Assembly (NCBI RefSeq): GCF_008364825.1
Contig: NZ_VTTO01000001.1
Location: forward strand, 440,837 to 504,836
DNA from: Azospirillum sp. B21
GTDB lineage: Bacteria > Pseudomonadota > Alphaproteobacteria > Azospirillales > Azospirillaceae
Direction: 5' to 3'
DNA: 64,000 bases
Positions 8,465 through 17,009 of the stretch are shown in pieces. Numbering within the stretch: the first letter of the stretch is position 1; each line of letters starts with the position of its first letter. The position numbers and the translations under genes were made by a program. The notes beneath the pieces are model-generated. The model searched no databases and was not told the DNA's origin. It worked only from the letters and a program-made list of their open reading frames with translations.

Positions 8465-8935
8465 ATGTCCGCACTTCACGACCATACCCACTGCATCGCC
8501 GATGCGCTGACCCGTGCCGACGCCCTGTGCACCGAACGGGGGGCGCGGCTGACCGCGCTGCGCCGCCGCGTGCTGGAGCTGGTGTGGTCCAGCCACCGGC
8601 CGCGCGGCGCCTATGCGATCCTGGAAGACCTCAGCCAGCAGGACGGCAAGGCGGCTGCGCCGCTGACCGTCTACCGCGCGTTGGAATTCCTGGTCGAGCA
8701 GGGGTTGGTCCACCGCATCGAATCGCTGAACGCCTATGTCGGCTGCGCAGCACCGGGGGCCGCCCATTCCGGGCAGTTCCTGGTGTGCGATGGCTGCGGC
8801 GATGCGGCCGAGATCGACGACCCAGGGGTCGGCTCGGCGATCGTCGCCGCGGCGGCCGAGCGCGGCTTCCATGTCCAGCGCCCCACCGTCGAGGTGCGCG
8901 GCCTGTGCAAATCCTGTCAGGAGAAACCCCGTTGA
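8465..8935 (+). CDS. zur: Fur-family zinc uptake regulator Zur
   Basis: A 156-residue Fur-superfamily repressor. The winged helix is the N-terminal half (RGARLTALRRRVLELVWSSH, APLTVYRALEFLVEQGLVHRI). The C-terminal dimerisation part has the structural-zinc pairs CDGC and CKSC. Zur rather than Fur is called from the N-terminal style, the downstream COG0523 GTPase and the Zur-type palindrome just before the start codon. It acts as a zinc-dependent repressor in the cytoplasm and is probably autoregulated. The stop overlaps the start of the GTPase gene, indicating translational coupling. Confidence 0.9.
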   Translation: MSALHDHTHCIADALTRADALCTERGARLTALRRRVLELVWSSHRPRGAYAILEDLSQQDGKAAAPLTVYRALEFLVEQGLVHRIESLNAYVGCAAPGAAHSGQFLVCDGCGDAAEIDDPGVGSAIVAAAAERGFHVQRPTVEVRGLCKSCQEKPR

Positions 8936-10095
8936 GCGCTCCCGCCGCCTCTCCCGCCCGCCTTCCCGTCTCGGTGCTGACCGGCTTCCTCGGCAGCGGC
9001 AAGACCACCCTGCTGCAGGCGCTGCTGCGCAACCCGGCCATGGCGCGCACCGCCATCGTCATCAACGAGTTCGGAGAGGTCGGGCTGGACCATCTGCTGG
9101 TCGCCAAGGCGTCGGAGAACATGGTGCTGATGGACAGCGGCTGCCTGTGCTGCACCATCCGCGGCGATCTGGTGGACACGTTGCGCGACCTGTTCCTGAA
9201 GCGGGTGAAGGGCGAGATCCCCGATTTCGACCGGGTGGTGGTGGAGACGACCGGGCTGGCCGATCCCGCACCCATCATCCACACCCTGATGTCGGACCCG
9301 CTGCTGGCCGCCCGTTTCCGCCTGGACGGGGTGATCGCCACGGTGGACGCGGCGCACGGCTCCCTCCAGCTCGACCGCCAGCCGGAAAGCGTCAAGCAGG
9401 CCGCCGTCGCCGACCGCATCGTTCTGACCAAGACCGACGTCGCCACCCCTGCGGCGACGGCCGCCCTGATGCAGCGCCTCGCCGCCATCAACCCGGCCGC
9501 CCCGGTCCTGCCCGCCGCCCATGGCGAAATCGACCCGAAGCGGCTGTTCGACGCCGGGCTCTACAATCCCGAGACAAAGAGCCCCGACGTCGCCCGCTGG
9601 CTGCGCGAGGAGTCCTATCGCGACGAACAGGCCAAGGCGCACGGGCATGAGCACCATGACCACGATCATGGGCACGAGCACGGGCACGAACATGATCATC
9701 ATGATCATGGCGAGCATGACCATGGCGATCATTGCGGTCCCGACTGCGGCCATGACCACCATCACCACGACGCCAACCGCCATGACGACCATATCCGCGC
9801 CTTCTGCATGGTGATCGACCGGCCGATCCCGTGGAACGGCTTCGTCGACTTCATGGAGGCGCTGATCGCCCAGGCCGGCGAGAACCTGCTGCGGGTGAAG
9901 GGTCTGCTGAACGTTCAGGAAAGCGAGCTGCCCGTGGTCGTCCACGGCGTCCAGCACATGTTCCACCCGCCCGTCCGCCTGGAGGACTGGCCCAGCGACG
10001 ACCACCGTACCAAGCTGGTCTTCATCACCCGCGACGTCGGCCAGTCGGTGATCGAGCCGCTGTTCAACGGGCTGGTCTGGGGTGAGGGGAAGTAG
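8932..10095 (+). CDS. COG0523 (CobW/ZNG1-like) GTPase with His-rich metal-binding segment
   Basis: A 387-residue G3E GTPase. The P-loop GFLGSGKTT lies near residue 20, the metal motif GCLCC (CxCC) follows about 50 residues later, and TKTD is the guanine-specificity motif. Between the GTPase and the C-terminal CobW_C domain is a stretch of about 40 residues dominated by His and Asp that also contains CGPDC, a likely zinc store or sensor. Such proteins under Zur control are thought to deliver zinc to client enzymes during zinc starvation. TTG at 8932 is the start: it has AGGAG eight to nine bases upstream and overlaps the zur stop. The His-rich insert and the operon make zinc, not cobalamin, the likely metal. 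Confidence 0.88.
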   Translation: MSAPAASPARLPVSVLTGFLGSGKTTLLQALLRNPAMARTAIVINEFGEVGLDHLLVAKASENMVLMDSGCLCCTIRGDLVDTLRDLFLKRVKGEIPDFDRVVVETTGLADPAPIIHTLMSDPLLAARFRLDGVIATVDAAHGSLQLDRQPESVKQAAVADRIVLTKTDVATPAATAALMQRLAAINPAAPVLPAAHGEIDPKRLFDAGLYNPETKSPDVARWLREESYRDEQAKAHGHEHHDHDHGHEHGHEHDHHDHGEHDHGDHCGPDCGHDHHHHDANRHDDHIRAFCMVIDRPIPWNGFVDFMEALIAQAGENLLRVKGLLNVQESELPVVVHGVQHMFHPPVRLEDWPSDDHRTKLVFITRDVGQSVIEPLFNGLVWGEGK

Positions 10096-10121
10096 AGGCG
10101 GTCCTCTTACTTGCCTACGTC

Positions 10122-10290
10122 AGACCCCCACCTATCCTCCCCCGCTGGGCGGGGGAGGGACTGCCGCAGCCTTTCCAAACAAGCACTTACCCCCTCCCCC
10201 GCCCAGCTCTCGCACAAAGCTGCGCTTTGTGCTGACGCGACAGGCGGACCGTAGGTCCGCTGAGAGCAGGGGAGGGTTGGGGTGGGGGCA
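10122..10290. repeat. GC-rich inverted-repeat element with double-hairpin insertion
   Basis: Outer ends AGACCCCCACC and GGTGGGGGC are inverted. The left inner arm is the palindrome CCCCCGCTGGGCGGGGG. The right inner arm is split by about 60 bases bounded by GCTCTC (10206-10211) and GAGAGC (10262-10267), which hold two hairpins: GCACAAAGC/GCTTTGTGC (10212-10232) and GCGGACC/GGTCCGC (10244-10260). A nearly identical copy lies in reverse orientation at 20451-20620. Confidence 0.85.
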
Positions 10291-10305
10291 CTCGAAGCCG
10301 ACGCC

Positions 10306-12267
10306 TCACCGCCCCACCACCCGCCGCAGCGGGCTGTCGCCGACCGCCCACACCCCGCGGTCCACAGCCTTCGCTCCCTCGAACACCAACCAGCTCTGCC
10401 GTCCATAATGCGGCAGCGGCCGGACCAGCGCCTGCAGTGCCGCAGCGTCCGAGCCCGACACCACCAGCGCCGTCCGCCCGTCGGCCGCGCGCGGCACCCA
10501 CACCCGCGCACTGCCGCGCCCGGCCAGTTCCGCCGGCACCGGCCCCAATCCGCGCCTCTCCAGTTCCCACGCCACCGCCGCGTCGGTCCCGACCAGCAAC
10601 ACCGGTGCAGTGCCTCCGCCGCTCTCCCTCCCCGCGCCGTCCATCAACCGGCCGGCCAGCGCCCGCGCCGCCTCTGCCGCGTCGCCATCGGCGGCGATCA
10701 CCCGCTCGGCAGCGGGGCGCAGGGTGACGTCGCGCAGGATCGGCGGCGCCTCGCCCGGAGCCAAACGGCGGAACAGGTCGAAATCGGGATCGACGGACAC
10801 CACCCGCACCGCCGCACCGGCCGGCACGCGCAGTGTCGCCTCCTTCGCGTCGAAACGGACACTGCGCTCCTCCACCCCCGCCGCCGTCTCCAGCCGCACC
10901 GGCACGGTCAGGGCATAGGGCTTGTCGGCCTCCTGCCGCAGCGTCAGCAGCACGCCGTCACCATCGGCACGGGCATCGACAAGCGTCAGCAACGGCGCTC
11001 CCCGCCGCTCCAGCCATTGCGCGAACAGCCCGCCGAGATCGCGGCCGGACGCCGCCTCGAAGGCGCGGCGCAGGTCGGACCAGCCGGCATCGCGGAAGGC
11101 GTGGTCGCTCCAGAAGCGCCGGATGCCGGCGTCGAAGGCGTCACGGCCGATCTCCGCCTCCAGCATGTGGAACAGCATCGCCGCCTTGCCGTAGCCGACG
11201 ATCTGCGCGGCGTCATGCGTCTTCGACAGGAATTCCGTCAGCGGGCGGTCGCGCTCGGCCGGCAGGGCGGCATAGTCGCGCAACCAGTCCAGCCGCATCG
11301 CCCGCGCCGCGTCGGCGCCGCGGTGGCGTGCGGCGGCGTAATCGGCCATGTAGGTGGTCAGCCCTTCCGCCCAGTTGCCGCCGCTCCCCACGCGCACGCC
11401 GTTGCCCCACCAGTTGTGCATGATCTCGTGGGTCAGCGACTGGCTGCGGATGAAGGGAAGCGGCAGAACGGAACGGCCGATGGCGGTCAGCCCCGGAAAG
11501 CCCAGCCCCACCGGAGGCGGAACCGACACGATGCTGAAGCCGTCGAAGGGATAGGCGCCGATGCGGGCGGCACCGGCGGCGATCGCCTGCTCCGACAGGG
11601 CGAGATAGCCGTCGGCCAGCCCGGTCTGCTCCGGATGGCGGTAGAGCCGCAGGCGCAGGGCCCCGGCCATCCGCTCCTCCACCGTCCATGGGCCGGCGAA
11701 GACGGACGGCTCCTCCACGCTGCGGGTTTCCTCGAACACCGCGCGGTAGCCGGTGGCGTCGCGCCCCTCCTCCACCAGCCGGCCGGTGGCGATTGCGACG
11801 TAGGGTGCCGGCACCCGCACCGACAGCCGCCAGCTGGGCGGCTCGTCCCCATCGGCTACCAGGTCGGGTAGCCAGCCGCCCTGCCCCGGCAGGAAGGCGC
11901 CCTCCCGGTCCAACGCCACCCCGGTCCCGGCGGTGAAGCCCGGTAGCCGCCCGCCATAGCGGAAGGTCACCTGTCCGCCTCCCTCCGGCACCACCAGCCG
12001 CAGCCGGTTACTGCGCCGGTCGGCGGGAACAACGCGGTCGCCCACCCGCACCTCGTGCAGGGTCAGGGCGGGGTCGAGCTGCAGCGACTGCGCCCCGGCC
12101 GGCAGATTCAGCCGGTCCACCACCTCCAGCACGCCGGCGGCAGGGTCGAGCGTCAGGTCGACGTCGTGGTGAAGCGGTGCGGCGCCGGCCGGGGCGACCA
12201 CGCCCAGGACCAGCGCCGCCCCCGCCAGGGCCCCAAGGACTGGGGCCCGGATGCGCAGGGTCGTCAT
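10306..12267 (-). CDS. secreted M1-family zinc metallopeptidase
   Basis: A 653-residue protein with a signal peptide (about residues 1-29, cleaved near PAGAA) and an M1 aminopeptidase-type domain. The zinc site is HEIMHNWWGN with the third ligand Glu in NWAEGLTTYMADY about 20 residues on. A downstream Tyr-containing segment (IVGYGKAAMLFHMLE) fits the catalytic region. The protein should act in the periplasm or outside the cell, trimming peptides. The frame is open far upstream of 12267, but that part is the wrong frame of the chemoreceptor gene, and residues from 12267 give a proper signal peptide. No GAMEN motif was found, so it belongs to a divergent M1 branch; substrate unknown. Confidence 0.85.
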   Translation of the reverse strand: MTTLRIRAPVLGALAGAALVLGVVAPAGAAPLHHDVDLTLDPAAGVLEVVDRLNLPAGAQSLQLDPALTLHEVRVGDRVVPADRRSNRLRLVVPEGGGQVTFRYGGRLPGFTAGTGVALDREGAFLPGQGGWLPDLVADGDEPPSWRLSVRVPAPYVAIATGRLVEEGRDATGYRAVFEETRSVEEPSVFAGPWTVEERMAGALRLRLYRHPEQTGLADGYLALSEQAIAAGAARIGAYPFDGFSIVSVPPPVGLGFPGLTAIGRSVLPLPFIRSQSLTHEIMHNWWGNGVRVGSGGNWAEGLTTYMADYAAARHRGADAARAMRLDWLRDYAALPAERDRPLTEFLSKTHDAAQIVGYGKAAMLFHMLEAEIGRDAFDAGIRRFWSDHAFRDAGWSDLRRAFEAASGRDLGGLFAQWLERRGAPLLTLVDARADGDGVLLTLRQEADKPYALTVPVRLETAAGVEERSVRFDAKEATLRVPAGAAVRVVSVDPDFDLFRRLAPGEAPPILRDVTLRPAAERVIAADGDAAEAARALAGRLMDGAGRESGGGTAPVLLVGTDAAVAWELERRGLGPVPAELAGRGSARVWVPRAADGRTALVVSGSDAAALQALVRPLPHYGRQSWLVFEGAKAVDRGVWAVGDSPLRRVVGR

Positions 12268-12311
12268 GCCCCTCAAGATGGGCCGTGGACGACCGCTGCG
12301 CCAGCGCTGCC

Positions 12312-13991
12312 TTACGCGGCGCGGATGCTTGCCAGGAAGCCGTCGACTTCGCCGCGCAGCCGGTCGGCGACGCTGGTCAGCCGGCCGGATTCGCCCAGCA
12401 TCTCGTCGGCCTTGGTGCCGGCGTCGGTCGTCGCCTCGCTGGCCACCGCGACGTTGGCGGAGACCGCCTGCGCACCTTGCGCCGCCTGATGGACGTTGGC
12501 GGAAATGTCGCGCGTCGCCGCCCCCTGCTGTTCCACCGCGGCGGCGATGGCGCTGGAGATGCTGGTCATCTCGCCGATGACATGGCCGATGTCGCGGATC
12601 GCCACCACCGCCACGTTGGTCGCCTGCTGGATTTCCGCGATCTTCCTCTGGATGTCCTCGGTGGCGCGGGCGGTCTGGTTGGCCAGCCCCTTCACCTCGC
12701 TTGCCACGACGGCGAAGCCCTTGCCATGCTCGCCGGCACGCGCGGCCTCGATGGTGGCGTTCAGCGCCAGCAGGTTGGTCTGCCCGGCGATAGAATTGAT
12801 GAGGTTCACCACCTCGCCCACCTCGTTGGCGGCACGGACCAGCCCGTTCATCACCTCGTTGGTCTTGGTCGCCTCGGCGACCGCTTGGTTCGCCACATCG
12901 TTGGAGGCGCTGACCTGCCGGCCGATCTCGCCGATGGAGCTGGACAGTTCCTCGGTCGCGCCGGCGACGGTGTTGACGCTGACCGCCGCCTCTTCCGCGG
13001 CCTGGGCGGCGGCCGTGCTGCGGGTCGTCGCGGTGGCGGTGCTGGACGTCAGCGCCTGGGCGGTCTGGCGCATGGTTCCGGCCGACGCCGTCACCTGCCG
13101 CACCACCTCGCCGATCGACCGCTCGAAGCCGTCGGCCAGCTTCGACAGCAGGGCGACCCGTTCCGCCTCCGCCTTCACGCGCATCTCCTCCTGCTCGGCG
13201 CGCAGCCGGCGGTTCTCCAGCCCACGCTCCTTGAAGATGCCGACCGTCACCGCGATTTGCCCGATCTCGTCGCGCCGCCCGCCGTCGGTGACCTCCACGT
13301 CCAGGTCGTCGTTGGCCAGCCGGCGCATCGCCGCGGTCAGCCGCGACAAGGGCTGCGTGATCGACCGGGCGATCCATAGCGACAACAGCAGCGCACCGAC
13401 CCCCAGTACGCCGCCGAACAGAGCGGCCTCGATCGCATGGCGGCGGAAATCGGCCTCGATGTTGTCGATATAGACGCCGGTGCCGACCACCCACTTCCAG
13501 CCAGGCGTCATCTGCGCATAGGCGATCTTTGGGCTGGGCACCGTCTGCCCTGCCTTGGGCCAGGAATAGGAGACGTAGCCGCCGCCCCTGCTGGCTTGCT
13601 CCACCAGAAGCTGCGCGAAGGGAACGCCGTTCGGGTCTTTGAACCCTCCGAGATTCTGTCCTTCGATCTGCGGCTGCCCGCCGTGGACTTCGATACGCGA
13701 GTCCAAGTCTGTGACGAACAGATATTCGTCTCCATCGTACCGCATCGCGCGGATTGCGTTCCGCGCCGCGAGGCGGGCGGCGTCCAAGGACATCTCCCCC
13801 TTGGCTGCACGCATCTCGAAGTCTTTGATCGTACCGATCGCCACCTCGACGATGGACTGAACCCTTTCCCGGCTTGTTTCCTCTTGGGTATCACGAAGAG
13901 AAGATAGAAGGATCGTTGCGATACCAATGATTGCGCAGAGCATGACTGCGGATATGGTGAGGAACTTTTTTCTTATGCTGATGTTTCGCAT
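12312..13991 (-). CDS. methyl-accepting chemotaxis protein with single Cache sensor domain
   Basis: A 559-residue transmembrane chemoreceptor. Transmembrane helix 1 spans about 10-31; a periplasmic sCache_2 domain follows ([36 protein letters not shown]); helix 2 is about 190-210; HAMP spans about 212-265; the cytoplasmic signalling hairpin tip reads [20 protein letters not shown]. It would pass ligand information to CheA/CheW. The ligand is not readable; single-Cache domains often bind organic acids. The start has GGGAGG nine bases upstream. It lies 44 bases upstream of the M1 peptidase gene on the same strand. Confidence 0.93.
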   Translation of the reverse strand: MRNISIRKKFLTISAVMLCAIIGIATILLSSLRDTQEETSRERVQSIVEVAIGTIKDFEMRAAKGEMSLDAARLAARNAIRAMRYDGDEYLFVTDLDSRIEVHGGQPQIEGQNLGGFKDPNGVPFAQLLVEQASRGGGYVSYSWPKAGQTVPSPKIAYAQMTPGWKWVVGTGVYIDNIEADFRRHAIEAALFGGVLGVGALLLSLWIARSITQPLSRLTAAMRRLANDDLDVEVTDGGRRDEIGQIAVTVGIFKERGLENRRLRAEQEEMRVKAEAERVALLSKLADGFERSIGEVVRQVTASAGTMRQTAQALTSSTATATTRSTAAAQAAEEAAVSVNTVAGATEELSSSIGEIGRQVSASNDVANQAVAEATKTNEVMNGLVRAANEVGEVVNLINSIAGQTNLLALNATIEAARAGEHGKGFAVVASEVKGLANQTARATEDIQRKIAEIQQATNVAVVAIRDIGHVIGEMTSISSAIAAAVEQQGAATRDISANVHQAAQGAQAVSANVAVASEATTDAGTKADEMLGESGRLTSVADRLRGEVDGFLASIRAA

Positions 13992-14077
13992 TCAAACGAC
14001 CTCCCGGATAGACAGTTCGAAGTCTATGGATTCGGTTGGTCAGTGTCAAAACCGTACAATTCAGACACAATGCGCGG

Positions 14078-14117
14078 ACAAAGTTCGTCGCCACATTACA
14101 AGACGACACAAAGTTCG
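14078..14117. promoter_or_regulatory. direct repeat upstream of the chemoreceptor gene
   Basis: ACAAAGTTCG occurs at 14078-14087 and again at 14108-14117, 30 bases (about three helical turns) apart, in the AT-richer gap between the chemoreceptor and chaC. It could be a paired regulator site for the chemoreceptor; no known consensus is recognised. Confidence 0.3.
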
Positions 14118-14172
14118 GAGCAAATGATCACATTTGCCACAAAGACTCGACAGGGCGTTGTTCGGTCATAGA

Positions 14173-14778
14173 TCAACCCGGATAACGCCGCACCAAATCA
14201 TACAACTTTGACAACCTTTCATCGCGAATCCCTAGTTCGTCCAGATGTCGGACTGTGTTCGCGAGGTAATCGACGTTGGGTCCGCGCTGGCCGCAGCAGC
14301 CGGCGATGCGACAAACGACCGCAGCCTCGTCCATGCCTTTACAATATTGGGGATGGCTGCGGTCGACGACGAAGCAGCAGGCGCGCACCGTCTCCAACCC
14401 CTCGGCCGAGCGGCCACCGCGCAGGCGCACCTGCAGCATCTTCGGCAGATAGACGCGGTTGTCCATCTCCCGCTCCCACAGATAGTCGAGCGCCACGGGC
14501 ACGTCCGCCGCCGCCACCCGGAAGACGATGCCGCGGCAGGAGCCGCCACGGTCGAGCCCCAGCACCAGCCCCGGCCGCTCCGGCGTGCCGCGGTAGCGGT
14601 GGGAGGCGACGCAGAAGCTGCGGTGATAGCCCGGCAGCGTCGCCGCATGCCGCTCGGCAAAGGGAAAGCCGGGGTTCCACATCAGGGAGCCATAGCCGAA
14701 CACCCAGAGGTCGCTGCCGGGTTCGACCGCGATGTCGGCGGACCAGGCGGGACGCGGAAGCTGCGAATCGGGAGCCAT
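14173..14778 (-). CDS. chaC: ChaC-type gamma-glutamylcyclotransferase
   Basis: A 201-residue protein of the ChaC/GCG family, which degrades glutathione to 5-oxoproline and Cys-Gly in the cytoplasm. The signature VFGYGSLMWNPGF (about residues 26-38) forms the gamma-glutamyl-binding loop. The segments RGTPERPGLVLGLDRGGSC and ALDYLWEREM, with the likely catalytic Glu in the latter, and a late YLANTVRHLDELGI fit the family. Length is normal for bacterial ChaC. It is monocistronic, divergent from the DUF2125 gene, with its own upstream gap. Confidence 0.9.
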   Translation of the reverse strand: MAPDSQLPRPAWSADIAVEPGSDLWVFGYGSLMWNPGFPFAERHAATLPGYHRSFCVASHRYRGTPERPGLVLGLDRGGSCRGIVFRVAAADVPVALDYLWEREMDNRVYLPKMLQVRLRGGRSAEGLETVRACCFVVDRSHPQYCKGMDEAAVVCRIAGCCGQRGPNVDYLANTVRHLDELGIRDERLSKLYDLVRRYPG

Positions 14779-14871
14779 TGAGAATGAAAGATGTCCGGGG
14801 GCGAATCGGCGATGCCCAAACCTAGCATGCGCCTTCCGGGCTCGCTATAAGGGTACGGAGATGGAACGGAC

Positions 14872-15936
14872 ATGCCACCGATGCGACCCACCGCCACCAC
14901 TTCCGCGCCGCGCCGCCTGCTGACCGGGCGCAGGATCGCCATAATTCTGCTGCTGATGGTCCTGCTGCTGCCGGCCGTCGTCTATACCCTGTGGTGGTGG
15001 CAGGCGGCCCGCGCCGTGCGCAGCGGCTTGGAGGACTGGGTCACCGCACAGCGCGACAACGGGGCGGTGGTGGAACATGGCGGGCTGACCGTCGGCGGCT
15101 TTCCCTTCGCCCTGCGGGCCGAGTTGGAGACGCCGCATCTGGCCACCCGCGGCGCCGAATGGCAGGGCACGCGCCTGGTGGCGGAGGCGGCTCCCTGGAA
15201 CCCCACCCAGATCGCCCTTACCCTTTCCGGCGAACAGCGCCTGTCGGTGGTGCAGCCCGGCCAGCCGGCGATCGACATCCTGGCCCCGCAGGGCGGCAGC
15301 GGCGACGTGACCATGCGGATGTCGGGCACGCTGGAGCGGCTGGCCCTGCGCTTCACCGGTCTGACCGCGCAGGTTGCCGGACAGGCGGTGCCGGTCGCAG
15401 CATTGGATATCGCCGCCGCTCAGCCGGACCAGCCGCCGGCCGAACGAACCACCGCCGGCCTGACGCTGACCCTGTCCGCCGACGGCCTGACCCTTCCCGA
15501 CGACTTGCTGCCCACGCTGGGCCGCGAGGTGAAGCGGACGGAGCTGACCTTGCGCGTCATGGGCACCCCGCCCCGCCCCGAACCGGCCAGCCTGTCGGCC
15601 TGGAGCCGCGACGGCGGCACGGTGGAGGTCGATCGGCTGGCGCTGGACTGGGGACCGCTGGGAGCGGTGCTGTCCGGCACGCTGGCGTTGGACACGCAGT
15701 TGCAGCCGCAGGCGGCGCTGACCGCCGAAATCCGCGGAGCGCCGGCGATCCTCGACGCGGTGAAGCCGATGATGCGCCCGAACGAGGCCGCCATCGCCCG
15801 CACCGTCCTGACCATGCTGGCCCGCCCGACCGGCCCGAACGGCGAGCCGGTGGTCACCGCCCCCGTTACCGTGCAGGACCGCGCCCTGTTCGTCGGCCCG
15901 TTGCGCGTCGCCGCCTTGCCCAGGGTCGTCTGGTGA
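14872..15936 (+). CDS. DUF2125 membrane-anchored protein
   Basis: A 354-residue protein with one N-terminal membrane helix (about 23-42, IAIILLLMVLLLPAVVYTLWWW) and a large periplasmic beta-rich region. The segment HGGLTVGGFPFALRAELETP is typical of DUF2125, a family common in Rhodospirillales and Rhizobiales with no settled function. The fold resembles AsmA-like or lipid-transfer beta structures, but that is inference. It is divergent from chaC; the amidotransferase gene follows 150 bases later. Confidence 0.75.
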   Translation: MPPMRPTATTSAPRRLLTGRRIAIILLLMVLLLPAVVYTLWWWQAARAVRSGLEDWVTAQRDNGAVVEHGGLTVGGFPFALRAELETPHLATRGAEWQGTRLVAEAAPWNPTQIALTLSGEQRLSVVQPGQPAIDILAPQGGSGDVTMRMSGTLERLALRFTGLTAQVAGQAVPVAALDIAAAQPDQPPAERTTAGLTLTLSADGLTLPDDLLPTLGREVKRTELTLRVMGTPPRPEPASLSAWSRDGGTVEVDRLALDWGPLGAVLSGTLALDTQLQPQAALTAEIRGAPAILDAVKPMMRPNEAAIARTVLTMLARPTGPNGEPVVTAPVTVQDRALFVGPLRVAALPRVVW

Positions 15937-16085
15937 CAAAAGCGGGGCACGCCCGCGCCGAACCGGCGGAAATGCAACACCCGACGGGCGGCGTGACGGT
16001 TCCGTGACTCCGCCCCCTTGTTTCACACCCCGCATCGGGTCAAATTGACGCAGTTCCTGTCGCGGCTGCCATGGTGCGTCGGTCG

Positions 16086-16853
16086 ATGTGTCGGTTCCTT
16101 GCCTATTGTGGCGAACCTGTGTTCCTGGAAACGCTGGTCTGCACGCCCTGCCATTCCCTGATCGAACAGTCCATGCACGCCGCCGAGGCGAAGACCGAGA
16201 CCAACGGCGACGGTTTCGGCGTCGGCTGGTACAGCGAGCGGACCGAGCCCGGCCGCTATTGCGAGATCCGCCCGGCCTGGTCGGACGAAAACCTGCAGTC
16301 GATCTGCAGCCATGTCCGCTCCCACCTGTTCTTCGCCCATGTCCGGGCCGCCACCGGCACGGCGGTGAGCCGGGCCAACTGCCACCCCTTCAAGGCCGGG
16401 CGCTTCCTGTTCATGCACAATGGGCAAGTGGGCGACTGGCCCCGCCTGCGCCGCAAGGTGGAGGCGATGATCCCGGACGAGCTGTACGGCGTCCGCACCG
16501 GCACCACCGACAGCGAGGCGATCTTCCTCGCCGCCCTCGGCCAGGGGTTGGAGCGGGATTCGGTCGGCGCCTTCCAACGCGTCCTGCACGCCATCCGCGA
16601 CGAGATGCGGGCGCTGCACATCACCTCTCCCCTGCGTTTCACCGCGACCTGGACCGACGGCGAGCGGGTGTGGGCCGTGCGCTGGGCATCGGACGACAAA
16701 CCGCCCAGCCTGTACTGGCGGCGCGGCGACAACGGCCTGATCGTGGTGTCGGAGCCGGTTGATTCCCAGCGGGACCAATGGCGCCCGGTCCCGCCCGGCG
16801 GCGGGCTGGTCGCACGCATCGGCGCGGCACCGGAGATGTTCACGTTTCATTGA
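16086..16853 (+). CDS. class II glutamine amidotransferase domain protein
   Basis: A 255-residue stand-alone N-terminal-nucleophile amidotransferase of the YafJ/EgtC type. After removal of Met the nucleophile is Cys2 (MCRFLAYCG), so the ATG at 16086 is the true start and the upstream in-frame ATG at 16071 is not. Glutaminase features include NGDGFGVGWY, FFAHVRAATG, NCHPF and FMHNGQVG. It should hydrolyse glutamine or a gamma-glutamyl amide; no synthetase partner domain is present. EgtC-like ergothioneine processing was considered, but no egt genes are nearby. True substrate unknown. Confidence 0.88.
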   Translation: MCRFLAYCGEPVFLETLVCTPCHSLIEQSMHAAEAKTETNGDGFGVGWYSERTEPGRYCEIRPAWSDENLQSICSHVRSHLFFAHVRAATGTAVSRANCHPFKAGRFLFMHNGQVGDWPRLRRKVEAMIPDELYGVRTGTTDSEAIFLAALGQGLERDSVGAFQRVLHAIRDEMRALHITSPLRFTATWTDGERVWAVRWASDDKPPSLYWRRGDNGLIVVSEPVDSQRDQWRPVPPGGGLVARIGAAPEMFTFH

Positions 16854-16875
16854 GGGGGGTGGTTCCTTGCAGGCT

Positions 16876-16986
16876 TAGACCCCCACCTATCCTCCCCCGC
16901 TGGGCGGGGGAGGGATTGGACCTTTGTCGGCGCTCAGCGGCAGTCTCCTCCCCCGCCCAGCGGGGGAGGATTAAGGTGGGGGTCTA
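16876..16986. repeat. GC-rich inverted-repeat element, simple form
   Basis: TAGACCCCCACC at the left and GGTGGGGGTCTA at the right are perfect inverted ends. Both inner arms carry the CCCCCGCTGGGCGGGGG-type palindrome, so the whole forms two hairpins inside a larger stem. It fills the gap between two convergent genes (the amidotransferase and the hybrid kinase). Confidence 0.88.
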
Positions 16987-17009
16987 ACGTCGCAAGGCTC
17001 CTACACCCC

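Noticed and set aside
9650..9780. Tandem DNA repeat in CATGAC-like units
   Set aside because: This is the His/Asp codon run of the COG0523 protein, not an independent repeat.
12268..13494. Upstream extension of the M1 peptidase frame to 13494
   Set aside because: It overlaps the chemoreceptor in another frame and is low-complexity Arg/Gly; the peptidase has a proper signal peptide from 12267.
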